64,000 nt of DNA from CAIYRG01 sp963747255. GTDB taxonomy: Bacteria > Pseudomonadota > Alphaproteobacteria > Micropepsales > Micropepsaceae. The notes beneath the pieces were generated by a model. The model did no database searches. It was given only the letters and a program-made list of their open reading frames with translations, and had not been told where the DNA came from. The position numbers and the translations under genes are program-made. The stretch's first letter is position 1, and each line of letters opens with the position of its first letter. Below, piece after piece: positions 52,243 through 60,932 of this stretch. The stretch spans positions 806,001-870,000 of the forward strand of contig CAVVEG010000017.1 of NCBI GenBank assembly GCA_963747255.1, given 5' to 3'.

Positions 52243-54009
52243 TCAGGCGTGCAGCGTCTCAAAGACGTCCATTCCGGGGTGAATACCCTCTGTGTGAACC
52301 CGGTGCCAAAGCGAATAGAAAAGCAGTAGCCAGCAGGCAATTCCCTCATGCTTCCCACCGCGATCGCCCAGCCGGATAAACAGTCTACGGACCATCTCGG
52401 GTACGCATATTTCAGCAATCCCGCCCGATTTCGAAATGGGATCGGCGAGATCGCGGGCACGTGAGCGGATCCATTCTGCAACCGGCACGGTGAAGCCCTT
52501 TTTCGGCGCAAAAGGCCGCGCAGCCGGCAGCCTGCCGGCCAACCACTTCCGCAGAAGATATTTGCTGGTGCGACCGGAGATTTTCAGCCCGTCGGGCAAC
52601 CGGAATGCGACACCGGCAACAACCGGATCAAGTAAAGGCGTACGTCCCTCCAGGCCATGCGCCATCAAGCATCGATCAAGCTTCAACAAAAGATCGTTTG
52701 GGAGCCAATCCGTGCAGTCCAGAGCCTGCGCCTGCTGCAGAATGCTCATATCGGCAGCCGCCAGACGCCGCTCCGCGGCGGCTATCCCGTTCCGCCATCG
52801 GTGCGTCTGATCCCGGAGCACGCCAAGGCCATCGAAGAAGCCTCGTTTTCGCATGATACGCCCGCCGAGAAAGGGTGAGCGAAGCAAGGTGCGATAGCGG
52901 CTGTACCCCGCAAAAATTTCGTCCCCGCCTTCGCCCGTAAGCACCACTTTCAATTCCCGAGCGGCTTCGGCAGCCAGAAACCAGGTGGGGACAATGGCAT
53001 AATCGGCCGCGGGATCGTCCATGGCAGAAGCGATGGCCGGAAGATGTCGCCAGAACTCCTTTTCCGTCACGGTGATTTCGACGTGCTCGGCGTCTGCAGC
53101 TTTCGCGACCGCTTTTGCATGCTCGCGCTCGTCGTGCGCGGATGTGCCGGGAAATCCCGCCGTGAACGCTCGCACCGGTTTGTCGTTCAGCCGGGCCATG
53201 CAGGCAAGAACGGCCGACGAATCGATCCCCCCTGACAAAAACAGGCCGTAAGGAACGTCCGAACGTTGATGGACCATGACACTGTCCATCAGAGCCGAAT
53301 CGAGTAGCGCGATCGCATCCTCTTCCTGCAGGTCTTGCGGTGGGGATTCGGGTAAAGCCGGAGCAAGCTTTCGATCCACAATATGTCCACCCCGCAAGGT
53401 CAGTGTTTCGCCCGGGCGAACGCGGTGAATACCCTGGTAAATCGTGGCGCGACCCGTCGTGAACTGAAGTTGCAACAGTTCGACTGCCTTTTCCGGGCGA
53501 ATGGCGGCAGAAATCAATCCGGTTTGGCGCAACGCCCGAGGTTCGGAGGCGAACAGAATCCCTCCCGCATACTCGGCGTAATAAAGCGGCTTGATGCCAA
53601 AGGGATCGCGCGACAGATATAGTACGTGTTCCCGAGCATCATGCAGCGCGATCGCATACATGCCGCGCAGGGGCGCCGCAAACCTGTCTCCGTCGCGCCT
53701 GTAGGTAGCCAGCGGAACTTCGCAATCGGAGAGAGTCCGGAAGGATTCGGACGGGAAATCCCGCCGCAGCTCGAGATAGTTATAGATCTCTCCATTGGCG
53801 ACCAGAGCGGTACCATCTGAACCATAAAGCGGCTGATCCCCCGTTTTGAGATCGATGATTGCAAGCCGGGTCTGCACAAGGCCGGCGCCCGGAGCAACAT
53901 AACGGCCCTCACCATCCGGACCGCGATGGCCGAGACTTGCAAGGAACGTATCGAAGACGGCCGGCGCCTGAGCACCGTCTGCGGTCATGTATCCCGCTAT
54001 CCCGCACAT
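52243..54009 (-). CDS. asnB: Glutamine-hydrolysing asparagine synthase
   Basis: 588 residues. The N-terminal class-II amidotransferase domain begins MCGIAGYMTADG with the catalytic Cys2, followed by GHRGPDGEG and LVANGEIYNYLEL. The synthetase domain has the PP-loop LFLSGGIDSSAVLA and GEGGDEIFAGYSRY. It forms asparagine, or an amidated product, from an aspartate-type acceptor and glutamine. It stands beside a GT4 gene on the same strand, an arrangement seen in surface-glycan loci where AsnB-like enzymes amidate sugar acids, so primary asparagine synthesis is not the only option. Confidence 0.92.
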   Translation of the reverse strand: MCGIAGYMTADGAQAPAVFDTFLASLGHRGPDGEGRYVAPGAGLVQTRLAIIDLKTGDQPLYGSDGTALVANGEIYNYLELRRDFPSESFRTLSDCEVPLATYRRDGDRFAAPLRGMYAIALHDAREHVLYLSRDPFGIKPLYYAEYAGGILFASEPRALRQTGLISAAIRPEKAVELLQLQFTTGRATIYQGIHRVRPGETLTLRGGHIVDRKLAPALPESPPQDLQEEDAIALLDSALMDSVMVHQRSDVPYGLFLSGGIDSSAVLACMARLNDKPVRAFTAGFPGTSAHDEREHAKAVAKAADAEHVEITVTEKEFWRHLPAIASAMDDPAADYAIVPTWFLAAEAARELKVVLTGEGGDEIFAGYSRYRTLLRSPFLGGRIMRKRGFFDGLGVLRDQTHRWRNGIAAAERRLAAADMSILQQAQALDCTDWLPNDLLLKLDRCLMAHGLEGRTPLLDPVVAGVAFRLPDGLKISGRTSKYLLRKWLAGRLPAARPFAPKKGFTVPVAEWIRSRARDLADPISKSGGIAEICVPEMVRRLFIRLGDRGGKHEGIACWLLLFYSLWHRVHTEGIHPGMDVFETLHA

Positions 54010-54012
54010 CCG

Positions 54013-55044
54013 CTACGCCGCCACGAAACCGAACAAATCGCCATATCGCTTGACCACCGCGGCCTGGGAAAACTCGCCCTCGACGCGGCGCCTGCCCGCC
54101 GCGACAAGCTTTTGCCGCAACTCTGGCGAGCCCATCAACTCCTCGATCGCGGCCGCGAGAGCCGAATCGTCGTCGACAGGAACCAGCAGGGCGTCCTCAC
54201 GATCCCGCGCCAGCCATGATGGTCCGGCCGTTCTGGTGGAGACAAGGGGTAAGCCGCAGGACCAAGCCTCGATGACGACATTCCCGAATGGCTCCTCACG
54301 CGACGGATACACGCAAATATCCGCGGATGCATAAAGCCCGCCGCGATCACTGCGCCAACCGAGAAATCTGACGCGGTCCGTCACCTTCAGTTCGTGCGCA
54401 AGTTGCTCGAGATTCCGCCTATCCGGCCCATCGCCGGCAATCCAGACGAACAGATGGGGGATGCGGGCGGCGGCACGGAGCAAAACGTCAAGCGCCTTGT
54501 TGGGATGGAACCTGCCCAATGCAAGCGCCAATGGCGCAGACTCCGGTGTATCGAAATCGGAGCGTTTGACGGGCTGCGCCGCCGGCACAGAGGCAAAATT
54601 CGGAATCAATGATGCTTTCGCTTCCGGCCAACCTTTGGCGAGCACATGCCGCATGACATCGGGAGAGTTGCAGACCAGATGATCGCAGAAACGGAAATTC
54701 GTGAGATTATAGTATCCGCCAAGACGCCCGATAATCTTGTATGGGCCCCTGGGCACAAAACGCGCAGCACGGCCGGCAAAAGCAAGAATGACTTCGGGCT
54801 GGAATTCTGCGGCCTTCTTCCGGATGGTTCGCGTGGTGCTCCAGTCGAATGGAACCGTGAAGGGCGCCGTGACGAAATCAATGCCCGCCTGCTTCAATGC
54901 CGACTCGCGGAGCTCGTTGGGCTTAAGCACCGACCGGACAGCAATCCCGTCGTGAGCGAACGCCGCGCTGAGACTCGTGAAAAAAGTCTCCGCTCCGCCA
55001 ACGGGTGCGCCCGCAAGAACGGTCATTACTCTCGAATTCATCAA
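54013..55044 (-). CDS. GT4-family glycosyltransferase
   Basis: 343 residues from ATG 55044 (ATG 55041 equally possible). It has a GT-B fold with VLAGAPVGGAETFFTSLSAA at the N-terminus and a C-terminal donor domain with ALGRFHPNKALDVLLRAAA, GDGPDRRNLEQLA, FLGWRSDRGGLYASADICVYPS, and REEPFGNVVIEAWSCGLPLV, which contains the EX7E motif. A membrane-associated sugar transferase for a cell-surface glycan is likely; no donor can be assigned. The stop lies 3 bp before the asparagine synthase start, so they form an operon. Confidence 0.88.
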   Translation of the reverse strand: MMNSRVMTVLAGAPVGGAETFFTSLSAAFAHDGIAVRSVLKPNELRESALKQAGIDFVTAPFTVPFDWSTTRTIRKKAAEFQPEVILAFAGRAARFVPRGPYKIIGRLGGYYNLTNFRFCDHLVCNSPDVMRHVLAKGWPEAKASLIPNFASVPAAQPVKRSDFDTPESAPLALALGRFHPNKALDVLLRAAARIPHLFVWIAGDGPDRRNLEQLAHELKVTDRVRFLGWRSDRGGLYASADICVYPSREEPFGNVVIEAWSCGLPLVSTRTAGPSWLARDREDALLVPVDDDSALAAAIEELMGSPELRQKLVAAGRRRVEGEFSQAAVVKRYGDLFGFVAA

Positions 55045-55135
55045 TTCCGCTTCGGCATCTGGCGCCAGAACTACGATTCGTCCGCCTGCTTTGCAACCGC
55101 TTGCCTCCAGGCGGCCAAGGCATTACGCAATTTCG

Positions 55136-55981
55136 ATGGCCAATGCCGAAATCCTCAATGACCGCGCCATTCTCGCGCTGGAGGGCGCCGATACCCGCAA
55201 CTTTCTCCAGGGACTCGTCACGGGTGATGTTGTGCATTGGGATGTGGGCGAATCGCTTTACGCGGCGCTCCTCACGCCCCAGGGGAAGGTCCTCTTCGAC
55301 TTTATCCTGACGATGTGCGAGCCGGTTGTACTCCTCGATTGTGCGGCGGTGCTGGCCCACGATCTCGTCAAGCGGCTCAACTTCTATCGTTTGCGTGCGA
55401 AGGTGAGCATTATAGCGCGGCCGGAACTTGCGGTGGCAGCACTCTGGGGCCAACCGAGAGCGATTGGCGGTGATATCGTTTCTGCTTCCGATCCACGCCT
55501 TCCGGCTCTGGGCAGCAGGCTCGTAGGAACCCGGGAGAAGATCGGGGCCGCGATCGCGCAAATACCCACTGGTGATTACGATGCCTTCCGTTTGCAGCTT
55601 GGCGTACCGGGCAGCGCAGATCTCCCGCCCGATCAGGTTTTCGCGCTGGACGCCGGAATGGAAGAACTTCACGGCGTCAGTTTCAGCAAAGGCTGTTATG
55701 TTGGACAGGAAGTCACATCCCGAATGAAGCATCGTTCGAGCGCCCGGCGCCGCTTCTACATTGCGGAAGGACGGGAGATTCCTCCGCCAGGCACAGCAAT
55801 AGAGGCGCAGGGACGGGAGGTGGGCCGTATCACCAGCGCAAATGGCCCCCTTGGCCTGGCGCTTGTTCGCCTGGACCGGCTCGCCGAAGCCGAACAAAAC
55901 CACTCGTCGTTGCTGGCCGCAGACAAACCCGTTTCACTGCGCCGCCCGGATTGGCTGAATGTCCAAGACCAAAGCTTCTGA
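55136..55981 (+). CDS. ygfZ: Folate-binding YgfZ/GcvT-like protein
   Basis: 281 residues starting at the ATG at 55136 (MANAEILNDRAILALEGADT). The GcvT-like fold has RNFLQGLVTGDV, the conserved KGCYVGQEVTSRMKH signature with its Cys, and a C-terminal RFYIAEGREIPPPG barrel. YgfZ helps assemble or repair 4Fe-4S clusters using folate. Its stop overlaps the tag start by 23 bp. It is divergent from the GT4 gene. Confidence 0.93.
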   Translation: MANAEILNDRAILALEGADTRNFLQGLVTGDVVHWDVGESLYAALLTPQGKVLFDFILTMCEPVVLLDCAAVLAHDLVKRLNFYRLRAKVSIIARPELAVAALWGQPRAIGGDIVSASDPRLPALGSRLVGTREKIGAAIAQIPTGDYDAFRLQLGVPGSADLPPDQVFALDAGMEELHGVSFSKGCYVGQEVTSRMKHRSSARRRFYIAEGREIPPPGTAIEAQGREVGRITSANGPLGLALVRLDRLAEAEQNHSSLLAADKPVSLRRPDWLNVQDQSF

Positions 55982-56567
55982 ACGCTGCCCGTGGCCGGGC
56001 GAGGATCCGCTATACTGTGCCTATCATGACGAGGAGTGGGGCGTTCCGGAGTTCGATCCCCGGGCGCTTTACGAAAAGCTCGTTCTCGACGGCTTTCAGG
56101 CGGGCCTGTCGTGGATAACGATTCTGCGCAAACGGGAAGCTTTCCGCATAGCCTTCGAGGGTTTTGCCCCCGAACATGTCGCGCGCTATGGCGCTCGCGA
56201 GATTGATCGGCTGCTCGGCAACAGCGCGATCATCCGCAGCCGGGCCAAAATCGAAGCCGCCATTTCAGCGGCGAGGCTCTGGCTCGATATCATGGAAACC
56301 GAGCCGGGCGGGTTTTCCCGGTTTATCTGGAAACATGCCGAAGGTGAGCAGCGCGATCGCCGATGCATGAGCATGACCGATATCCCGGCTAGGAGCGAAA
56401 TGAGCGAGCGGCTCTCAAAGGATCTAAAATCGCGCGGATTTAAATTCTGCGGGCCTGTTATCGTCTATGCCTTTGCGCAGGCCATCGGGATGGTCAACGA
56501 CCATCTGATCGGTTGCCATCGTTATGCCGCATGCGCCCGTCTGCAGGCTCAACCGCGACCGCGATAG
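55959..56567 (+). CDS. tag: DNA-3-methyladenine glycosylase I
   Basis: A 202-residue base-excision enzyme removing 3-methyladenine. ERCPWPGEDPLYCAYHDEEWG with Cys and His residues of the zinc site, LVLDGFQAGLSWITILRKREAF, and FKFCGPVIVYAFAQAIGMVNDH fit Tag. It starts within the end of ygfZ, so the two are coupled, and its last 19 bp overlap the end of the convergent queF. Confidence 0.94.
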   Translation: MSKTKASERCPWPGEDPLYCAYHDEEWGVPEFDPRALYEKLVLDGFQAGLSWITILRKREAFRIAFEGFAPEHVARYGAREIDRLLGNSAIIRSRAKIEAAISAARLWLDIMETEPGGFSRFIWKHAEGEQRDRRCMSMTDIPARSEMSERLSKDLKSRGFKFCGPVIVYAFAQAIGMVNDHLIGCHRYAACARLQAQPRPR

Positions 56568-57022
56568 GGTTCGACCTCGAGATCGGGTAAGAACACGCCC
56601 CTGGGCACACGGCCCTTTTCCCAGATTACGTCGATGGGAATCCCGCCACGCGGATACCAGAAACCGGCAATCCGCAGAAATTTTGGCCGGACTTCTGCCG
56701 CAATCCGCTTTCCAATGGTTACCGTGCACTCTTCATGAAATCCGGCTGTGTTGCGAAAACTGGCCAGAAAGAGTTTCAGGGATTTGGATTCGAGAAGGCG
56801 CTTTGCGGGACAATAGTCGATGACAAAATGAGCGAAATCCGGCTGGCCGGTGATGGGGCATAGAGTCGTGAACTCCGGAACCGTGAAGCGAACCGCGTAG
56901 TTCGTGTCCAAATGCGGATTTGAGACCGAATCCAGAACGGCGGTCTCCGGTGAAGCCGGAATTGGCACCGGACGTCCAAGCTGCAGGTCTTTGCCTCGCC
57001 GCGCCACCTCACCTTTCCTCAT
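56549..57022 (-). CDS. queF: NADPH-dependent 7-cyano-7-deazaguanine reductase
   Basis: 157 residues from the ATG at 57022, overlapping the queD end by 14 bp. It is the short (unimodular) QueF: substrate loop FTTLCPITGQPDF with the catalytic Cys, DYCPAKRLLESKSLKLFLASF (QueF E-S-K-S-L-K motif), and a GIPIDVIWEKGRVP tail. It reduces preQ0 to preQ1 for tRNA queuosine. It is last in the operon queC, queE, queD, queF. Confidence 0.95.
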   Translation of the reverse strand: MRKGEVARRGKDLQLGRPVPIPASPETAVLDSVSNPHLDTNYAVRFTVPEFTTLCPITGQPDFAHFVIDYCPAKRLLESKSLKLFLASFRNTAGFHEECTVTIGKRIAAEVRPKFLRIAGFWYPRGGIPIDVIWEKGRVPRGVFLPDLEVEPYRGRG

Positions 57023-57383
57023 AGGTGCAGGACTGGCCAAGCGAAGGCCTGGAAAGACGCACCCGGCATACTTCCGGCAGACGCCTTTGCGCCTCCCGGA
57101 AAATAAAGGACGAAAGGTTTTCCAAAGTCGGAGGGCCGAGTTCAATCAAATCGTTCAGAAGACGATGATCGAGACCGTGCCGTATCTCGCCAAGCGCGGC
57201 ATTAACTTCGGCAAAATCCCGCACCCACCCTCGCGTCGTGTTCGGCTGCCCCCGCAGGGTGACTTCAACATAGAAGCTATGCCCATGGATTTGACGATTG
57301 GAGTCTTTAGGAGCTGCATCGAGGTAATGCGCCGCGTCGAAGGTGAATTGCTGTGTGATCTCGATTGTGGGAGCGGCCATCAC
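57009..57383 (-). CDS. queD: 6-carboxytetrahydropterin synthase family protein
   Basis: A 124-residue tunnelling-fold enzyme using 7,8-dihydroneopterin triphosphate, second step of preQ0 synthesis. The zinc histidines are visible in FTFDAAHYL and IHGHSFYVEV, and LDHRLLND plus PTLENLSSF are normal. The cysteine that precedes HGH in the E. coli enzyme (CGRLHGH) is not seen: here the segment is DSNRQIHGH. A late Cys (QSCTYEER) exists. Family role therefore rests on fold and operon context. A start at 57383 or 57380 is possible. Confidence 0.88.
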   Translation of the reverse strand: MMAAPTIEITQQFTFDAAHYLDAAPKDSNRQIHGHSFYVEVTLRGQPNTTRGWVRDFAEVNAALGEIRHGLDHRLLNDLIELGPPTLENLSSFIFREAQRRLPEVCRVRLSRPSLGQSCTYEER

Positions 57384-57431
57384 GCGGCCTTAAAGTGACC
57401 GGAGTGAACCGTCAAGCAGGGCAGCAGATAG

Positions 57432-58052
57432 TCAGGCTATCCCGATCATTTTGTGGGTCTGCAGACTGAGACGCCACTTCGGGTGGGCAAGGCAGTATGC
57501 AATCGCTGCCCTGGTGTTCTCGGCAATTGTGGGACCATCCATCGGCTGCAGGAAAAAGTGGCGAAAATCGAGGCTGTCAAAGGTTGCCGGATCGACATTT
57601 TCCTGCGGGTAAACCAGCTTCAGCTCATCGCCCCTGCGCGCCACAACAACAGCGTTTGCCTTGGGACTGACGCAAATCCAGTCAAGGTCTTCGGGCGGAG
57701 CAATCGTGCCATTGGTTTCGACGCCAATCTCGAAACCGGACCCATGGAGTGCGGAAATCAGCTCCCCGTCCAATTGCAGAAGAGGCTCTCCACCGGTGCA
57801 GACAACATATGGCCTGCCCGAGTCGTGCGGCCATTTTGCTTTGACAGCCGTTGACAATTCAGCCGCACGGGCAAATCTGCCGCCCCCACTGCCGTCAACG
57901 CCGACGAAATCCGTGTCGCAAAACTTGCAGATCGCGGACGCGCGATCGGATTCGCGGCCGGTCCACAAATTGCATCCCGCAAAGCGCAGGAATACCGAGG
58001 CGCGGCCAACCTGCGCGCCCTCGCCCTGAAGCGTGTAATAGATCTCCTTCAC
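57432..58052 (-). CDS. queE: 7-carboxy-7-deazaguanine synthase (radical SAM)
   Basis: 206 residues from a GTG at 58052 that overlaps the queC stop (GTGA). It has KEIYYTLQGEGAQVGRASVFLRFAGC and a cluster-binding motif C-X14-C-X2-C (CNLWTGRESDRASAICKFC), the elongated version known from Burkholderia-type QueE instead of the usual CX3CX2C. GGEPLLQ and an ETNGT stretch also match. It converts 6-carboxytetrahydropterin to CDG in preQ0 synthesis. Confidence 0.94.
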   Translation of the reverse strand: MKEIYYTLQGEGAQVGRASVFLRFAGCNLWTGRESDRASAICKFCDTDFVGVDGSGGGRFARAAELSTAVKAKWPHDSGRPYVVCTGGEPLLQLDGELISALHGSGFEIGVETNGTIAPPEDLDWICVSPKANAVVVARRGDELKLVYPQENVDPATFDSLDFRHFFLQPMDGPTIAENTRAAIAYCLAHPKWRLSLQTHKMIGIA

Positions 58053-58774
58053 GTGGTACGTGACGACTTCTCCTCGATATAACGGGCATAACCGGCCGAC
58101 CTCAGTCGGCACGCCGGACATACACCACAGCCGTGACCCCATTCGTGGTGCGCAGGATCGGCCCGATAACAGGTGAGGCTGTCTTCAATGGTGAGATTCA
58201 CCAGCTTCTCGCCTCCGAGCTCCTCCGCGAGCCGCCAGGTGGCCGCTTTGTCGAGCCGCATCAGCGGCGTATGGACGAGAAGATCAGAAGCCATTCCCAG
58301 TCTGAGCGCGGTTTGCGTCGCTGCGATGGTTTCGGCCCTGCAGTCGGGATATCCGGAATAATCTGTCTCGCACATCCCACCCACAAGGTCTCGAATTCCG
58401 CGCCGGGCGCCGAGTGCAGCCGCGGCGGTCAGGAACAACAAATTCCTTCCAGGAACGAAAGTGTTGGGCAGACCGTCGGGACGGGTACCGATCGCCAGAT
58501 CTTCGGTCAGCGCCGAACCGCCGATTTGCGCAAGTAAATCGAGCCCAAGCACGTGATCCGGCCCAAGCTTCGCGCCCCAATCCGGGAAATCCGCCCTCAC
58601 CCGCTGCAAGACAATCTTGCGCGCCTGCAACTCCGCGGCATGCCGTTGGCCATATGCAAATCCGACGCTTTCTACAGCTGCGAAACGATCGAGTGCCCAC
58701 GCCAGACAGACAGTCGAATCCTGCCCACCAGAGAACAGCACGAGCGCAGGCCGGTCATGGCTACTCATGATCAT
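58049..58774 (-). CDS. queC: 7-cyano-7-deazaguanine synthase
   Basis: 241 residues from ATG 58774 (ATG 58768 also possible). The PP-loop is LVLFSGGQDSTVCLAWAL, followed by GFAYGQRHAAEL, TFVPGRNLLFLTAAAA and ETDYSGYPDCR. The zinc site CPACRLRSAGY plus GHGCGVC lies near the C-terminus. It makes preQ0 from CDG and ammonia. The stop overlaps the queE start by 4 bp. It is the first gene of the preQ0/queuosine operon; no preQ1 riboswitch is seen in the 27 bp before it. Confidence 0.95.
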   Translation of the reverse strand: MIMSSHDRPALVLFSGGQDSTVCLAWALDRFAAVESVGFAYGQRHAAELQARKIVLQRVRADFPDWGAKLGPDHVLGLDLLAQIGGSALTEDLAIGTRPDGLPNTFVPGRNLLFLTAAAALGARRGIRDLVGGMCETDYSGYPDCRAETIAATQTALRLGMASDLLVHTPLMRLDKAATWRLAEELGGEKLVNLTIEDSLTCYRADPAHHEWGHGCGVCPACRLRSAGYARYIEEKSSRTT

Positions 58775-58801
58775 GCAAATATCGGACGGGACAGCGCTGC
58801 T

Positions 58802-59668
58802 TCAATGCACCATGAATACCGCTACATCGGCATGGGCGATCACGTGCCGTGTCACACCGCCAATCAGGCTTTCACGCAAGCGCCCCCGGCCATAGCCGCC
58901 GATCACAAGCAGGTCCGTGCTGTCCTGTTTGGCCGCTTGCAGCAGGGCTTCCCCAATACGCTTATTGCCTGCGTCGATCAGGCGTTCGGTCGCCATTACT
59001 CCATGAAGAGCAAGATATTCCCTTAGCCCCACGGTCGCTTCCGGCATCAGTGGCGGGCGCTGGATACTGAATATCTCCACCTGGGCAGCCCGTTTCAGGA
59101 ACGGCATGGCTGCGCTCACCGCCTGGGATGCGGCCTTTTTGCCATCCCAGCCAATGGCAATGCGCTCGGCGAATCGAACGGGAAGTTCGTCGGTTGCGCG
59201 AAGCACGGGCCTGTCGGTATCCACAAGCACCTTAACGAAAGCATCGGCCAGACCAGCCTGGTCGCTTTCCCGCATGGGACCGAACACAACCAGATCCGAA
59301 AGACGGGCTTCCAGCGCAAGTTGATCGCCAAAATTGCCCTGCACCTCCCGCAGCGACAGCGTCACTCCATTGCGCCGCACGGCCGTATCAACCCGCGTCA
59401 CGCCGGCTCCGCTGCAGGCCGCCGATATTGCCGTCTCGACCCGCCGCGCAGCCTCATCGCCCGCATCCCGCGTTGCCCGCACGACTTCATCGACCACGAT
59501 GCCAGATGCGCCGTCGGAGAAAAAGGCCAGCGCTTCGGCAAGGTCGGGCCGGACAAAATAAGCCATCACATGCGCATTGAACGGTCTGGCGGCTTCGATC
59601 GCATACAGAAGCAGAGCCGTATCGCGTCCCCCGCCTGTGACGGGGACCAGGACTTTTGCAATGTCCAT
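58802..59668 (-). CDS. Universal stress protein with two Usp domains
   Basis: 288 residues from the ATG at 59668 (CCCGAGGTTGTC before it). Two Usp repeats: KVLVPVTGGGRDTALLLYAI at the start and RIAIGWDGKKAASQAVSAAMP around residue 165. Only the second half ends in the nucleotide-binding pattern (VIGGYGRGRLRESLIGGVT), so ATP binding is likely there. A stress or starvation function is typical of the family; the partner is unknown. It ends 27 bp before queC and is divergent from the HD gene, so it could be transcribed with the que genes. Confidence 0.88.
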   Translation of the reverse strand: MDIAKVLVPVTGGGRDTALLLYAIEAARPFNAHVMAYFVRPDLAEALAFFSDGASGIVVDEVVRATRDAGDEAARRVETAISAACSGAGVTRVDTAVRRNGVTLSLREVQGNFGDQLALEARLSDLVVFGPMRESDQAGLADAFVKVLVDTDRPVLRATDELPVRFAERIAIGWDGKKAASQAVSAAMPFLKRAAQVEIFSIQRPPLMPEATVGLREYLALHGVMATERLIDAGNKRIGEALLQAAKQDSTDLLVIGGYGRGRLRESLIGGVTRHVIAHADVAVFMVH

Positions 59669-59727
59669 GACAACCTCGGGTGAACCCGCAATATTATCGC
59701 TTCGGAACCCGATTGAGGCAAACACCA

Positions 59728-60321
59728 ATGGCACGAAGCAGTGCCCGCCGCGCATGGCAGCGCATGCTGAGCGGCCGCCGCCTCGATCTGCTCGATCCAT
59801 CCCCCCTGGACATTGAAATCGAGGATATTGCGCATGGGCTGGCCCGCGTTGCGCGCTGGAACGGTCAAACCAAAGGGGATTGTGCATTTTCCGTTGCACA
59901 GCATTGCATTGTCGTGGAGCGGATTGTGCACGAGATCAAACCGCGATGCGGCGTGGCGCTCCGTCTCGCCGCGCTGCTCCATGACGCCGCCGAATATGTC
60001 ATCGGCGACCTAATAAGCCCTTTCAAGACCGCGATCGGGCTGGACTACAAATGGTTTGAGACCAGGCTATCACGCGCAATCCATCTGCGCTTTGGTTTGC
60101 CGCCCGATCCCGCACCAGCCGACGCCATTCTGATCAAGCGCGCCGATCACTTATCCGCCTATTTCGAAGCCACCCAACTTGCCGGGTTCTCCGGCGACGA
60201 AGCGGAAGAGTTCTTCGGCGCACCCAAAGGCATCCGTCAGCCGCACCTGGTGCCTCTGTGCGCCGCAGACGCGGAGGAAGCATATCTGGATCGCTTTCGC
60301 CGTCTGTCTGCGGCTCTCTGA
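59728..60321 (+). CDS. HD-domain phosphohydrolase (YfbR-like 5'-deoxynucleotidase)
   Basis: 197 residues from the ATG at 59728 (GAGGCAAAC upstream); a GTG at 59680 would add 16. Motifs for metal binding: VAQHCIVV, AALLHDAAEYVIGDL (HD) and a late IKRADHLSAYFE (D). The order resembles YfbR/HDDC2 nucleotidases. It may dephosphorylate dNMPs or another nucleotide; the nearby NAD genes make a nucleotide substrate attractive but this is inference. The PTP-like gene follows 89 bp later. Confidence 0.85.
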   Translation: MARSSARRAWQRMLSGRRLDLLDPSPLDIEIEDIAHGLARVARWNGQTKGDCAFSVAQHCIVVERIVHEIKPRCGVALRLAALLHDAAEYVIGDLISPFKTAIGLDYKWFETRLSRAIHLRFGLPPDPAPADAILIKRADHLSAYFEATQLAGFSGDEAEEFFGAPKGIRQPHLVPLCAADAEEAYLDRFRRLSAAL

Positions 60322-60410
60322 GGCTTCACTGTCAGTTGCGCGGGAAATCGTCCCCCCCCCCCGCCGAATTCCGTTTGCCTCCGGCATCCCCGCAGCGGCA
60401 CATTACCCGT

Positions 60411-60932
60411 ATGACCAGCGTGCTGATTGCACCATTCTCCGCCGTTGAAGAGACGGTTCGCCGCTACCGGCCATCCCATCTTCTGACGTTGATGGTGGAA
60501 CCTTTCGTGCCCACGCCCGCTTCAATTCTGCCCGAGCGGCATTTGCGTTTGTCCGTACACGATGTAACCGAACCAGCCGCCGGAATCGTTTGTCCGGAGC
60601 ACAGCCACATCGCCGACCTGCTATCTTTCGTCCGCGGCTGGGACAAATCCTCGCCTTTCCTGGTGCATTGCTGGGCCGGTATCAGCCGGTCCACCGCTGC
60701 TGCTTTCATTGTTCTGTGCGACGTGCATGGACCGGGACATGAACGGCGGATTGCCGGGAGCCTTCGCTTCCATGCCCCTCATGCGCAGCCCAATCGCTTG
60801 TTGATCAGGCATGCCGATCAACTGCTTGGGCGTCAGGGACGAATGATCGATGCGATCGAGTCGATGAGCCCCGCGCTCCCGGCCTGGGAGGGACAGGTAG
60901 TCCGACTTCCGATCGTTCTGGATGAATTGTGA
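60411..60932 (+). CDS. Tyrosine-phosphatase-like protein
   Basis: 173 residues from the ATG at 60411; the open frame upstream overlaps the HD gene and has no similarity. The PTP loop LVHCWAGISRSTAAAFIV carries HCX5R with the catalytic Cys and Arg, and the VHDVTEP segment offers the general acid Asp. A phosphatase of the dual-specificity or tyrosine type is likely; the substrate is unknown. The stop overlaps the NadQ-type start by 4 bp (GTGA), so the two are co-translated. Confidence 0.85.
   Translation: MTSVLIAPFSAVEETVRRYRPSHLLTLMVEPFVPTPASILPERHLRLSVHDVTEPAAGIVCPEHSHIADLLSFVRGWDKSSPFLVHCWAGISRSTAAAFIVLCDVHGPGHERRIAGSLRFHAPHAQPNRLLIRHADQLLGRQGRMIDAIESMSPALPAWEGQVVRLPIVLDEL

Noticed and set aside
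58775..58801. PreQ1 riboswitch before queC
   Set aside because: Only 27 bp separate queC from the preceding gene, too short for the known aptamer plus expression platform, and no pseudoknot pattern is seen.
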